From the NCBI GenBank assembly GCA_026874595.1, contig CM049316.1, positions 24,329,839-24,393,838 on the forward strand: DNA of 64,000 bases, in the 5' to 3' direction. Of this stretch, positions 1-12,600 are shown piece after piece. The notes under the pieces are model-generated. The model did not search any database and was not told the origin of the DNA. It was given only the letters and a program-made list of their open reading frames with translations. The DNA comes from Sipunculus nudus. Its lineage: Eukaryota > Annelida > Sipuncula > Golfingiida > Sipunculidae. Each line of letters opens with the position of its first letter. The first letter of the stretch is position 1. The translations under genes and the position numbers were made by a program.

Positions 1-678
1 GGTAAATGATTCAATTCCTTTATTGTGTACAAGTTGGCAACAAATGTGCAGAGGGATTTACCAGTATGCTGACTTGAAACAGAATTTTTCTTATATGATA
101 GTTGTTGTTAGAATGCATACTATAAAAAGTAACAGAAATGTTTTAGTCTGGTTTGTGTCAAGTTACAGCATACTTGAAGGCCATAAGGATTTGTCAAAAA
201 TGACAAAACATATTTCCGTCCTCATAGAGCGTTACTGTACAGTCCTCATTGAATGATATAACGGCACTCTCAAGAGCTCTAGAACTAGTCCCAAACTCAT
301 ACAATATATGTCATTGGGCCGAAATGGTGCTACAGGAGGAACCTGGGTATTTCCATCTGAGCAAGGATGACAGGGCAGCTGCTCCCACCTAAGATCCTAC
401 ATTAAGTTTTGCAGTTCAGAAACAGGGGAAGATGGTACTTTGTTCCTGGCTGTAAATAAAATAAAATCACCTCCACTGATATCTTGTACTCACTGATCAG
501 TTATTAGCATGTTGGACTACTGATTATGAGTTTGTACCTGTGGGGTTTATTCCCAACTGGAACAATTTTTCTTATATTCATTTTTATTTTATTTTGTAGG
601 AAGTATGAAATAGATTTATTATTTATACATTTGAACTTTCAGGTATTGATAAAAATATAATAGAATATAAATTTTTTA
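1..678. other. Sequence upstream of the first recognised COG7 exon
   Basis: I recognise no coding sequence here. A 77-codon open frame at 23-256 shows no family motif and looks like chance. If COG7 exon 1 is preceded by a splice junction, this stretch is the end of a 5' intron and the true first exon lies outside the window. If translation starts at 679, this is 5' UTR and promoter. There is no CpG-rich stretch or convincing TATA box, which favours the intron reading. Confidence 0.5.
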
Positions 679-3600
679 ATGCTACAGGATTATTCAAAGT
701 TTCTGGATGAAAACTTTGATGTGAAGGAATGGGTGAATTCAGCCTTCAAATCCAGCAAAGAAACAGTGGCCAGCAAAGATGTATGTTGTGTTATTTTTTA
801 ATTATAAAATACATGTGTTTATAGATAAAATAAGAGACATACAGTATTCTTATGTATTTTTTTCATCTCTTTGTTTAATTTAATCAATTTATACTTGAGC
901 ATGAAATGGATTTCACACCATTTTACCTCCAAAAGTAATTTGTACTTACTCATGTCTAAAAATTCAAAGTCAAATGTGTAAAACCTAAACTTATTTTTTT
1001 TTCAAAAGTTTTATGATTATTCTATGTTGAATTATTTCACTTATATTAAATGATATGAAAAGCAAACAGCATTTATTCATGATGTGGGATGTACATAATA
1101 TCATTTTATTATAATATCACATAGTGACATCTTGGAGTAGATTTTGAATTGTTTAATCATTTGAAGTAACATATAACAGTTTTGAAAAAGTCTGAAAAAA
1201 ATCTTGCCATGAAAGAAACATTTTTAAATTTTTTGGAGAGACAGGATATTAAAAGTCACAATTTATAATTAATTATGTTAAAACTGTGCTTAAGAACTAA
1301 GCTTGCTGCAAGGTACATTATGATCTATTATGATGTATTTAATAATTATATCATTATATATACATTCACAAATGTCCTTGTTACGTCTGTTGATGAAATT
1401 TTTCCTTTCTCTTCAATAACAGCAATATGCCACCACCCTTGTGATGAAGCTTCAGATGTTCATACAGGTAGGTAGAAATAGGCAGGAGGGTACAGGTCTA
1501 GAAAAAAATTAGAAATAGGCAAGAGGGTACAAGTCTAGTAAAAATTAGAAATAGGCAGGAGGGTACAAGTCTAGTAAAAAATAAGAAATAGCCACATGAC
1601 TATGGCATGAGGGTACAAGATTAGGAAAAAATTACAAATAGGCAGGAGGGTACAAGTCTAGTAAAAAAATTACTAAAAGGCAGGTGGGTACAAGTCTAGT
1701 AAAAAATTAAGATTGCAATTCTCAACATTTCAGTGTTTGACAAGGGTTCCATTTTCATGTTTACACTGTAATGATGCCTACACTAAGTGTAACTATTAGA
1801 ATATGGTTTATTTATTTTTAGCATGAAACGAAAGGAGTGGATATTTTGTTCAATGTGAGCAGATAATATAAGTGTTGGCATGAAACAGACAGTAACAGGC
1901 ATGTATAAGGTACACAAGGTGCTAATGATGTAGAACAGGTGTCTTATTGGCAAAAATTTAATTTTCACAGGTCTTGGGACTGATGACCTATTTTAATCAA
2001 TGATCGGCTGGCTGGGGCAGTATTTGTTCATTAATAGATTCACACATACATTTACTACATACTCTTGTAGGCTTTAGAGTTATCAGATATATTATCCAAT
2101 ATTTGGCCAATAGATCAATTGATAGGATGAACAGGTTAATATATGATCGGAAAATTCACACACTAGGTCAACTAATTTTTACTGAGCTCAGAAAATGTAA
2201 ATTATAGAAACAACAATGTCTTCTGGCACATGTATAAGTTGTATAACATGTATATTGAATTCATCATAGAACTAGAAAAGCACTGAGAGAGCACAGTCCT
2301 CCACCAAAGCAGCTCATTACCCCATGTGGCATGGTCAGAAATGCAGCATTTTTCTTTTTAAAAAATTCCTAGATCCAGATGGTTATTCAGGTCACCCTCA
2401 CAATTTAATCAATCGTTCCTTGTTTCAATGCTGAGCCATCCTGAAAATTTCATCAAAATCCATTTTTGGGTAATGTTGCTAACAGACAAAGAAACTAGAC
2501 AACCATAGGTCGAGGCAGGTTGAAGTATTATATACAGACTGAAGTACAGGAGGACAGGGAACAAGTGAAAACAGTAATTGAACAGCAATGTTCTGGGAGA
2601 GCAGCAACAATCAAACCTTTATGTATAAATGCTGATATTGATAAGTCATGTACAAACAGACAGACAGACACATGGAACATGTTTCCTGGTTTTCTTATAA
2701 CTGTATGCCAGGCAGAAGCATTGTGAACACAATGTGGACTCCAGAATGACATGTCAGACCAAAGAACAAGCAGGCAGGAGAAATTGATAACAACAGAAGA
2801 ACCGACTGACATATTTGAGATGGCATTTGACTAGACCATCTCAGAGAGAAAGCATAGAGGAACAAAATAAGCTATATTTTATGTTAATAAGCCTCTTTTG
2901 AGGAAATTATGACGAAAATATTATGTTAAGGTTTTTTTATGAAATTGACTTTGACCTATATTGACCAGAAACTTAAGTCTTATAGGAGTTTTATTTGTCA
3001 ATCAACTGTATGATATTTAGAACGATTGCTCTAGGATCATAGCTTATATATAAGAAAAGTGAAATCTTGTAATCACTTTTTGTAAGCTACAGTTCATGCA
3101 GATACAATAAATGTTGTCAAAGATATGAAGAAAAAATTAATTGTGTGGTTTTTGATGACCTTGACCTTTGACCTATTAACACTAAGAGACATCACATCTC
3201 TGGAACCTTAGGAGATCTATCCACAGTGTAAGATTCAGAGGGATTGCTGTAAAATTCTGGCCTGTGGAATGCCATATGTCAGAAGAAAGACCAAGCAAGG
3301 AGGCCAATTTGTCAACAACTGACAAGCTGACCATCTGATGGAGAAAGCATAGAGGAAGAAAATGAACTGTAGTTTATGTATATAGGCCTGTTTTTGTCTG
3401 TTATGAGGAAATAAAATTTTGAGGTTTTTTGATGACCTTGACCTTTTTCCTATATTGACCAAAACAATAGGCTTCCAAGACTTTTGGTTTTCAATCAACC
3501 CTGTAAGTTTCAAATTGATTGCTTCAAAATTGTGGCCAGTAGAGTGGGGACAAACACACCCCACAAACAGACATGCGCAACTGATCTTTGATTTCCAGCA

Positions 3601-6600
3601 ACCAACAAACACACTAACAAGCCAATGCTGGCAAAAACATAACCTCCTTGGCGGAGGTAACAAAACTTAACAAGAGACAAACCCCAGTCATCAATGAGAG
3701 CCATAAGTTTTATTTCATTTTTCTAAGTCACATTTAGGAGGACACATGTTTATCTTATTGAGTAAGAAGGGTCATGTTTAGTTGGCCAATTAAGTTGAAC
3801 ATTTAGGACCTGCAGCATCAATTCACATATCCTCCTCTTAATAAAATGTACCATTTTAGTATTTGGAATAACTTGGCTGTATAACTTACAAAGGTCAAAA
3901 CAATATCATGGGATGATATGTAATTTTTTATTATTTAGTTGCTCTTTAAAAGATTCATTATTTTTTTTCAGGAAGTTAATAATGTCATAGAAGAGACCTG
4001 TCAGCAAGCCATACAGAATCTGCCAAGGTAATAGATTGGACATGATTTTTATGCATTTTTATCTGGATATAAATGATCTGTGATCACAAAGCTCACAAGC
4101 AAGATGCAGTTACAGGGTTTGGATTTTGCAAAACACCATGCCTGACAGTTGGGTCTGGCAAAACAGATTATTTATCAGACCCCAAGGGAATTTACTTGAT
4201 CTCATTCTTGCTAGACTTAATATATTGAAAGCCATGTTTTAAGACATGAGTTTTAAAAGTGTATGCAGCTTTGTACACATTTCACTTTTTAGTAATTTCT
4301 AAATTAATGAGTGGTAGCTCATATGTGAATTAACTAATTGATGTGATCATTCTTTTATTAGACAGCAGATAAAATATTTGCATGGTTTTCATGAAAATGC
4401 AATATGGAACAGACAATGTAAATAACAACTGGCCAAGATGGATGGCACTAACCAAATTTTGCTGATCTTTCATTAAAACTGTTGGTTGTCTGGCAATCAT
4501 TTTTAGCTCAGCTGACTATAAGTCATCTGAGCTATAGTCATGGTCCATTGTCCGTCGTCTGTCCGTCTGTCTGTCCGTCCGTCCGTCCGTAAGACTAGCA
4601 CGTTTCGACACCGTTGGACCTACGAATCTGAAATTCGGCATACAGTTAGATGTCCCCAAAATCTCCTACCATGCCTAAAATTGGGTCAATAGGACATCGT
4701 TCCTTCAAGATATTAAGGAAAAACCTCAATTTTTTATTAGAAATCTATTTTTACACTTCAGGACTGCCTAATATAAAAACCACTCATCTGGTTTTCTTCA
4801 TATTAACAATTAATATTACTCTATATAGTTCCTATGTACATGCCAGAAATTAAGTCAGTATTATTTAATTTAAAAATGTTATGGGCCCAAACATAATGGA
4901 CTTTGTAAAAAAATCAGGAAGATATTTGGTCACTTAAGACCAAAAGTGTTAATGATAGGGACTTTTTTTCAGTAATACAACTTTAATTAGTCAAAATTTA
5001 ATTGTATACCAAAAATTAGATCAAACATTTTTTTAAATATTGGCCTAAATATAAAATTGGTACCTGAAATTTTGCCCAACTTTGGCCACGGCATGTTTTT
5101 TGCCTGTAAGTACTGTGGATTTAATTTTCACAGCATGTACACATAAGGATTTAATCTGTTAAAATCTGAAATTTGAAAATAAAAGCTGCAAAATTAGGCT
5201 AGTTATTGAAATTTTTTTGGAGGCTCTTGTTGTATTCCCTTACATTGTTAAGCAGTCCACTTTGATGACTGTAGGTCATTCAGTGCACATCTCTATGCTC
5301 CCCAGGCTGTTAGCATAATTTTAGATGTCCCCAAAATCTCCTACCATACTAAAAATTGGGTCATTAGAACTTCGTTCCTTCGAGATATTAAGGAAAAACC
5401 TCTGTTTTCCATAAAAAAAGTCATTGTTACACTTCAAGGCTGCCTAATATCAAAACCACTGATCTGTTTTTGATCACATTTAGTATTCACATTCTTTCAT
5501 ACAATTTCTATGAACATACCAAAAATCAGGTCAGTATTGGGAGTTATTTTGAAGTTATGGGCCAAAAAATAATGCAATTTTTTAAAAAATCAGGAAATAT
5601 ATTTACTCACCTAACATAAGAATTGGTAAACCTAGAGACTTTTTTCAGGATTATAACTTTATTTAATCAAGATTCAATTGTTTACCCAAAATTAGATCTG
5701 AATTTTGCAAATTTTTCAAGTTATTAGCATAAATAAAAAATCAATACCTTAAATTTTGTCCAACTTTGGCACTGTTGATTTAATTTTCACAGCATATATA
5801 CATAAGGATTTAATCTTTTAAAATCTGAAATTTCAAAGAAATTGATTGGAAAGAATAGCTTTTATTCACGTTTTCATACACCATGTCAAGTGTTGTTTAC
5901 ATCTAGCCCACCTAGTAGTGCAGCCTTCACCTGCATTATGTAACCCACCCCAGGCAGCTTGCTTTGGCTCAGCTTGGCCACTACCAGCAGGCTTCCCCTC
6001 TGCCCTGCACCCCCCCCCCCAGATGGTGCATAAACTAGATGAATGTTATTATTTTCTGTATTTGATTCATTCTTATTCTAGGCTATGCTACATTTAAGAT
6101 TTTGTATTGTACCACCAGGGTTACAATGATTAAAGTGTACACTTAATTGTGTCCACAATGTGGTGGATTGCTATGAAAGTGTGGATGTTCATCAGATAAG
6201 TATTTCCTTACTTCAGAAGAGTAAAAACTTCACCAGGTGTGTAATTGACTATTAATTCCAGTAATAAAATAAAACTGGGATAGTAATTAGCACAATGATA
6301 TTGTTTGTCCCTCATTCAACCAACAGTGTGTATACTTTATTTGAAAAGATGTTTTATTTTATCAAATTTACTGAATCTTTTATTTTATTTTGGTGAATAA
6401 AATTAAGCATGTACTGAAAACTCCAATGTGCAAAACTTTTTAATAGTGATTCAAGGAATATTCTTTATTTTCTTTTAAATTCAGTTTAAACATTTATGAT
6501 TTAACAATAATAAAATATATGTGTATGCATAATATAACCCAATATGAGCTACACTCTGGATATATGATGATTGCAACTTTTGCAACAATTCTAATATTTT

Positions 6601-9600
6601 AACTCATATTTTCAGATTTTTTTATTAAAAATTTATAAAACCTGTAAATAAAAAAAATGATTTAGATAAAAACTTCTCAATGGAAAAAGTGGATATGCTT
6701 AAAAAAATAGGCTTATATATAAACTTAAATGCGTTATTCCCTTGAAAGTGAAATAAAGGTATTAGTCCATTCTGTCCACTTGCCTGCCCATCTGTAAATT
6801 TTCATATGCATCACAGTATCTCAAAACTTTTACTGTTTTTCTTCATGACAGTCTTGTCAGAGTATTAGTTTGCAATCATCTATTTAGAACTTTACTTTAA
6901 CCAAGTAGGAGGGCTCCTTTTCTCTTAGCTTTTCATGTTCTTATATAAATGAAAAACATTACAATAGGTTATTTCTACATCCACCTTCGTGCTGCCCTCA
7001 CTTTTCCCTTCTCAGAACCCCATCTTAAAGTCAGCCTCAGTAAGCAAGAACAAGATGAATCAGATATATTCATACTTTAATATTTTGTATAACTATTCGT
7101 CCATAGGTACCTATGTACATGCCAGAAATTATGTCAATATTGTGTAATATGTAGACATAGTGGGCACCACAATAATGTACCTTGTCAAGATTAAAGAGAT
7201 ATTGTGTTATACAGTCACAAATTCATAAATCACTTCATCAGCATAGTTAATCATAACATCATATCTGTCAAATTGAAAGCTTGCAGACTACCATACACTT
7301 TAGATCCTTCAACAAATAGCCTTATCATCATTCTACTACTGCTTATTACTGCTGTCATTGCATTCATATTTGCTCAAATATATCACAATTTTCAACCCTC
7401 CTAAATAAATAAAAAATAAACCACTATATTTTACTCTATTAATCCATCAGTCAGGTAATTTCATTTATCATTTACTCACATATTACATTACATTCCTTTA
7501 TAATAGACCAACATGTCCATGATATTCATAAGCTTTATAGACTCGATATAGTATCACAGTGGAGAAATGGGTCCCTTGTTAGCCCTGTATAGTCCCTCCC
7601 ATCCTGTCATGTCCACCAGTTTTCTTGCTATAAAAAAATTTATTAGTTACATTTTAAAGGAAAAAAAAACTATCATAGTTGTGTAAAGATTAAAGGTCCT
7701 GATTTTCAACCAGGTAAATAAACAGCTCCCTTAAACCTTATTTAATAAAACAGAATTACTAAATTTATGAAAAATAAGTCAACATTTTACAACATATTTG
7801 CCCCACTTATGGTTGCCAATGTCACTAGTCACAAGCAAAAACAGCCTCAATTAACAGCTGCTGATTGGATGATTTCATGAAAACTCTCTAAAATATATAA
7901 CCAGCTAAAACAAAGATGGCTGCTCATGCAGGGACACATATGATTATTCAGATCATTGTAAAGAGTCCAAAATGTTGTGAGACATAAACTGGAGATAAAC
8001 TGTAAAATTCCTACCGTAAAATCTCCACTTAAAACCGCGGTTTAATCAAGAAATTCAAAATCTTGAAATCAGGTTGATTTCCTGAAAGCACTGTGCGGTT
8101 TATACTAGAAGGGTTTCCTGAATATCTTCCTGACAGACATCGTTTTTGGGCCAGCGAGTGAGCGATAATATTGCAACTTTCGAAGGCCGTTCTTAGCAGC
8201 AGTCTCGCATGCATGGGAGCCGTGTGTAAATGTATTATTTACGGTTACTTGTTATTTATAAATTAAATACTGCTGATTAGTTTTCGTGTGATATATAACT
8301 TGTTATAAAATCTTGGTAATTGTCACCAAATAATACGTTTACAACAACCCTGCTGTAACACACAGCGGCCCACTTCGTTGGGCATGATCAAGCTAAATTG
8401 AAATAAAAGCCTACTTTAAACCCATTTGCGGCATTATTTAGCAATGATTATTTGTTTAAAACGTAAAATGAATATAAAACTGACATTGTAAAGAGTCGCA
8501 CAATGGCAGACAATCGTTCTAAAATCAAGTTTGAGTGCCGCCATGTGCTGAAACGTCCCGGTATTCTGCTAAGAATATTTAGAACGGCTGTACGCGGTGG
8601 GTGGTAAACAGAACAGCCACCTATTTCGTCCCAGCGTGCCTTGCGCGAACACTGCCTTGACAAAATGGCTCACCACACGGCAACTTTCTTCAGGAAAAAA
8701 ACGTGCTTACCCCGACTGGCCGATTTAATTTTACCTTAAAATCACTCGTTTTCAAGCGTCATGTTTCATATACGTGCGTATCTCGACAAGGTAACTTCAG
8801 TTACTTTGATATTTAGTTAAGTTGCCCAGCGATGTTTTCAAACGCACCAGCAAAATGTGACATGGAGCGATGTCAACGTACGATGTGACGATGATAATAC
8901 CGAAGTAACCGGTATGAAAATGATTTGAATCTTCTGAGTAATTCCAGAAAATGGAATTTTCATCAAAAATTAATATTTTACTGTTTTAATTACTTTTAGA
9001 ATTAAAATATACAGTGACTTGAAATGGATCAGCAGAATATTTTTTTCCAAAATATAATGACAAATCAGTAGCAAACAAGAATACGGCACGGAATATAAAA
9101 TCTTTATAAACAGGCAAAGGTTCACCGGCCCTTACGTCTTCCCAAACTTCATGCTTGTGTAACCCTGCAAAAAGTGTTATGATGTGTTTAAATAAAATGT
9201 CAAAGGAATTTTAAAGTGGACAAGAATGGCCGAGTCTCAACCTTCGCGTGTTCATTTCTAGATGATAGCTTGATTGTGTCTTTTGTCAAATCATTCCGTA
9301 GCGAAAGTTGGTGCGGTTTTAAAGGGGGGTTCTTAGTATTTGAGCCCCTCGCAGTGTCTCGCCTGGAATTTCGGCGAAGTCTGGGTGCGGTTTTAATCGG
9401 AAGTGCGGTTTTAAGTGGAGATTTTACGGTAATGGCCATACTAGCCCGTCACTTTGATATGCAGCTTTCTAGGAAATCATTGAAAAAATAAACTGTTAAG
9501 AAGATTATCTCCCCAAAAAACTGTATGGACACTGTTTGCAGAATGGAGTATAATAATAATAGAATGAAAAGGTAATTCAGGTAATGTGCCAGTGACAAAA

Positions 9601-12600
9601 AAAAATTTCTGTCAACTGGAAGAAAGATTGCTAATAAAAATGTGTACCTACTGTAAGTGCTAACAATTCCACATGCAACTCTATCCTACAGTTAGTCATT
9701 TTGTTAATTTCCAAGACTCCAAAGTCTGTATGAAGATTACATGCATAATATTTTGTGCAGGGTGATGAGGGAGTTAGAAGCCGTCAGACAAGAGTCCAGT
9801 CTCCTTCAAGAGCAGATGACCATGGTCAAGCAAGATATTCAAAAGGTATTAGTTTATATAGACAGGATTTACACTGCACTCAATATTTACTGCATATGAA
9901 AGATAACATAGTAACAGTTTTGAGGCTTGATATTATCACCAAAAAGTATGTCAGCTCAAGTGCTTACTTTAGATTATATTTGATTGCATAATGGTAACAT
10001 GGAAACCCCTAGCTTAGCTTCTACCCATGCTATTATGGCTGATGAAACCATAGAGCTCTGTGATTCGCAGAGCAGCAGAGCTATAATAGAGACAAATATC
10101 AGTTTAAGGTCTAATCATAGTCAAAAATCATGAAAATTACATTTTTCTGAAAAACATCTGGTTTTATAGATGTTTGCTATATCTATCTTTTCACAAAAAC
10201 ACGTTCCTGGGGTTATATTGTATCAATTAGAAAAATAGGTATTTTAATTGACCTGATCACCGATGACCGACCCCTCGGACCAGTAAGCTCCGCCTACTTT
10301 AGTTTGACAGTTCTCCAGTTGTCATGATGCCTAAAAAAATCCTTTTTTTAACATTGATAAATCATTAAATTTTATAATTTATATATTGAAACCGATTCTC
10401 ATCGGAACATTTATTGAAAAAATACAACTGTCACTTGCGCTTATATCCCTGTTTTCCACTCTAAACTAAATTTCTCTTCCCAAACAGTTTTTGGCCATTT
10501 TCTCAAAACAGTATTTCAGGAGACTGTACAGTCTTCAGAGTGATATTTCTCAAAAACCATCGAATACAGAGTCTTCAAATTTTGCATATAGGTACATCAA
10601 CAAGTATTCTAAAATGTATTTTTTTCTTTTACCTATATCGTTTTTAGTGTAGTAGAAATACGTTATTTAAATGAAAAAAAGTATTGTTAACATCACACAT
10701 TTTTTAAAAATTCAAAATTCATTATGAAAAAAAGACTTTAAATATATAACTAATGCCTGGAGATATTTGTATTTAGTTTCAAATGATACTATTTCTACAC
10801 ACATACCCTTTGCCAATTTTGAGATATATCCAATTAAAAAGAAATAATTTTAAATCATTTCAAGTTTTAAATTTTCAAAGTGGACAATGTTACACTTTTT
10901 AAGTATATCTCATCTGATAGAGAATATTCTAAGGATTCTAAATATATATACATCACTGTGTCTAAAATTATTATTTATATGAATTCTAAAGCTAAATTAA
11001 ACCAAGGTTGTTTGACGATGATTAGACCTTAAAGCTGTGCCACATGCCTACTTTGTAAGGATATACGTTATTTGCCAACTTGTTAAGTTACTCCAGGCTA
11101 TATTCAATCAAAATGCACATAAAAAAAGATTGATGGGTGTTTCAATTAGGATGCTGCATCATAACAATACATTAACTGTTCCAGAGAAATGTTAAATGGC
11201 AGTGACAGGTTCAGTCTCACTTCTTTTGTCATTGGGTTTCCTCATTGTGTATGGTGCTTAGGAACAATTTTTAATTATGTCAGACATTTCTTTTCACTGG
11301 GTGGGTGATCCAGTACTATCCACTCATTGATACAGGTTCAGCTGATGAAGCTGGTATGTTATCATGTGATCTGATATATTTTGTATTGTAGTGTAATGAT
11401 GATAGGACTGATGCCTGTTGTAATGATGAGGTTGTTCAGTGGAGTTGATCATAAATTATGTAACTAATTATGCAAGAAATGGAACAAAAAGTGATGTACC
11501 AGGCAGTTGTTACAAACAAAATAGAATGAATGTAATGACACAAAATATTTCTGTGGCATTAAGAATATGCAGTGTGTAAATAAAGAACATGCTGACTGAT
11601 ATCAGCATCAGTAGCAGACTTATCTGTACTTTTTGCTGCAGCCTGGGTTAAAAAGTGGGAAAGGGGGTGCTGTTCCCTCTGCCCCTACACCTGCCCTGTT
11701 CTGTAGATTTATTGATTGATTTGCTGATATCCTCTTTTTCCGTTACAGGTAGAACATGACACAGCACAGTCCATGCAGATGCTTCTGAAGCTGGACTCTA
11801 TCAAAACGAGGATGAAGGCTGCATCAGATGCCCTGCAGGTACGATGCCCGCATCACTCACCATGCATACCCCCTGTGTCTCATTCTCATGGATTAAATGG
11901 ATCATAAAATGTACCTGAAGTGTCATTCTAATGGATAAACTAAAAACCTAAAAACGTTAAAAAAAATTGTGCAACCCCAAAATTCACATTAAAGGGGCCC
12001 AATCACCTACCTGACCTTTATAAACTGAAGGTAATCCCTTTGAGCTTTTATAAAAAGAGGCCAGAAAACATCGATATCACCCCACACAGACTGCTTGTTT
12101 TGTTTATTTCATCATCCTTATAATATGTGGGGGCCTGCCAAAATAAATTCAATTCAACAAGGGCATCAGAAAAGCCAGAGCTTTGCAAATGGAATTTTGC
12201 AGCAAGTGACCTTTCTTCTTCTCCAGATATGCAACCTACTACCTTAAGTTACAAGTTTTTCACGTTTGTCAATATTGCTGTGTTTACAAACATGTTTTGA
12301 TAAACATGTTCTGACATCCTTCATGCAGGCCCTTTAAGAAATTTTCACATACAAAATTACCCTTAGATCATTAATATATACAAGAAAGAAGCCAGAAATC
12401 ACATAAATTCAGTTTCAAAAGGTAGGTGTATGGGCCCCTTTAAGGGAAGCAACAGTGACCCTGTAGGATGTCCAAGATGTGACACAACTAAAGACCTAGT
12501 AACAATTAACTAAATTTTGCTGTGGAATAAATGTTATGACTTGCATTCCTTTTTCAAGGGTTTTTCTACTTAATCAGTTAAAATAAAGATTACTGCATTT

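Noticed and set aside
3235-3663. 142-codon frame on the - strand
   Set aside because: It spans the end of a dispersed repeat and crosses repeat modules; no family is recognised.
8448-8663. 71-codon frame, identical to one at 61345-61560
   Set aside because: The identity reflects two copies of the same transposon. The peptide has no transposase or other motif, so it is not evidence of a gene.
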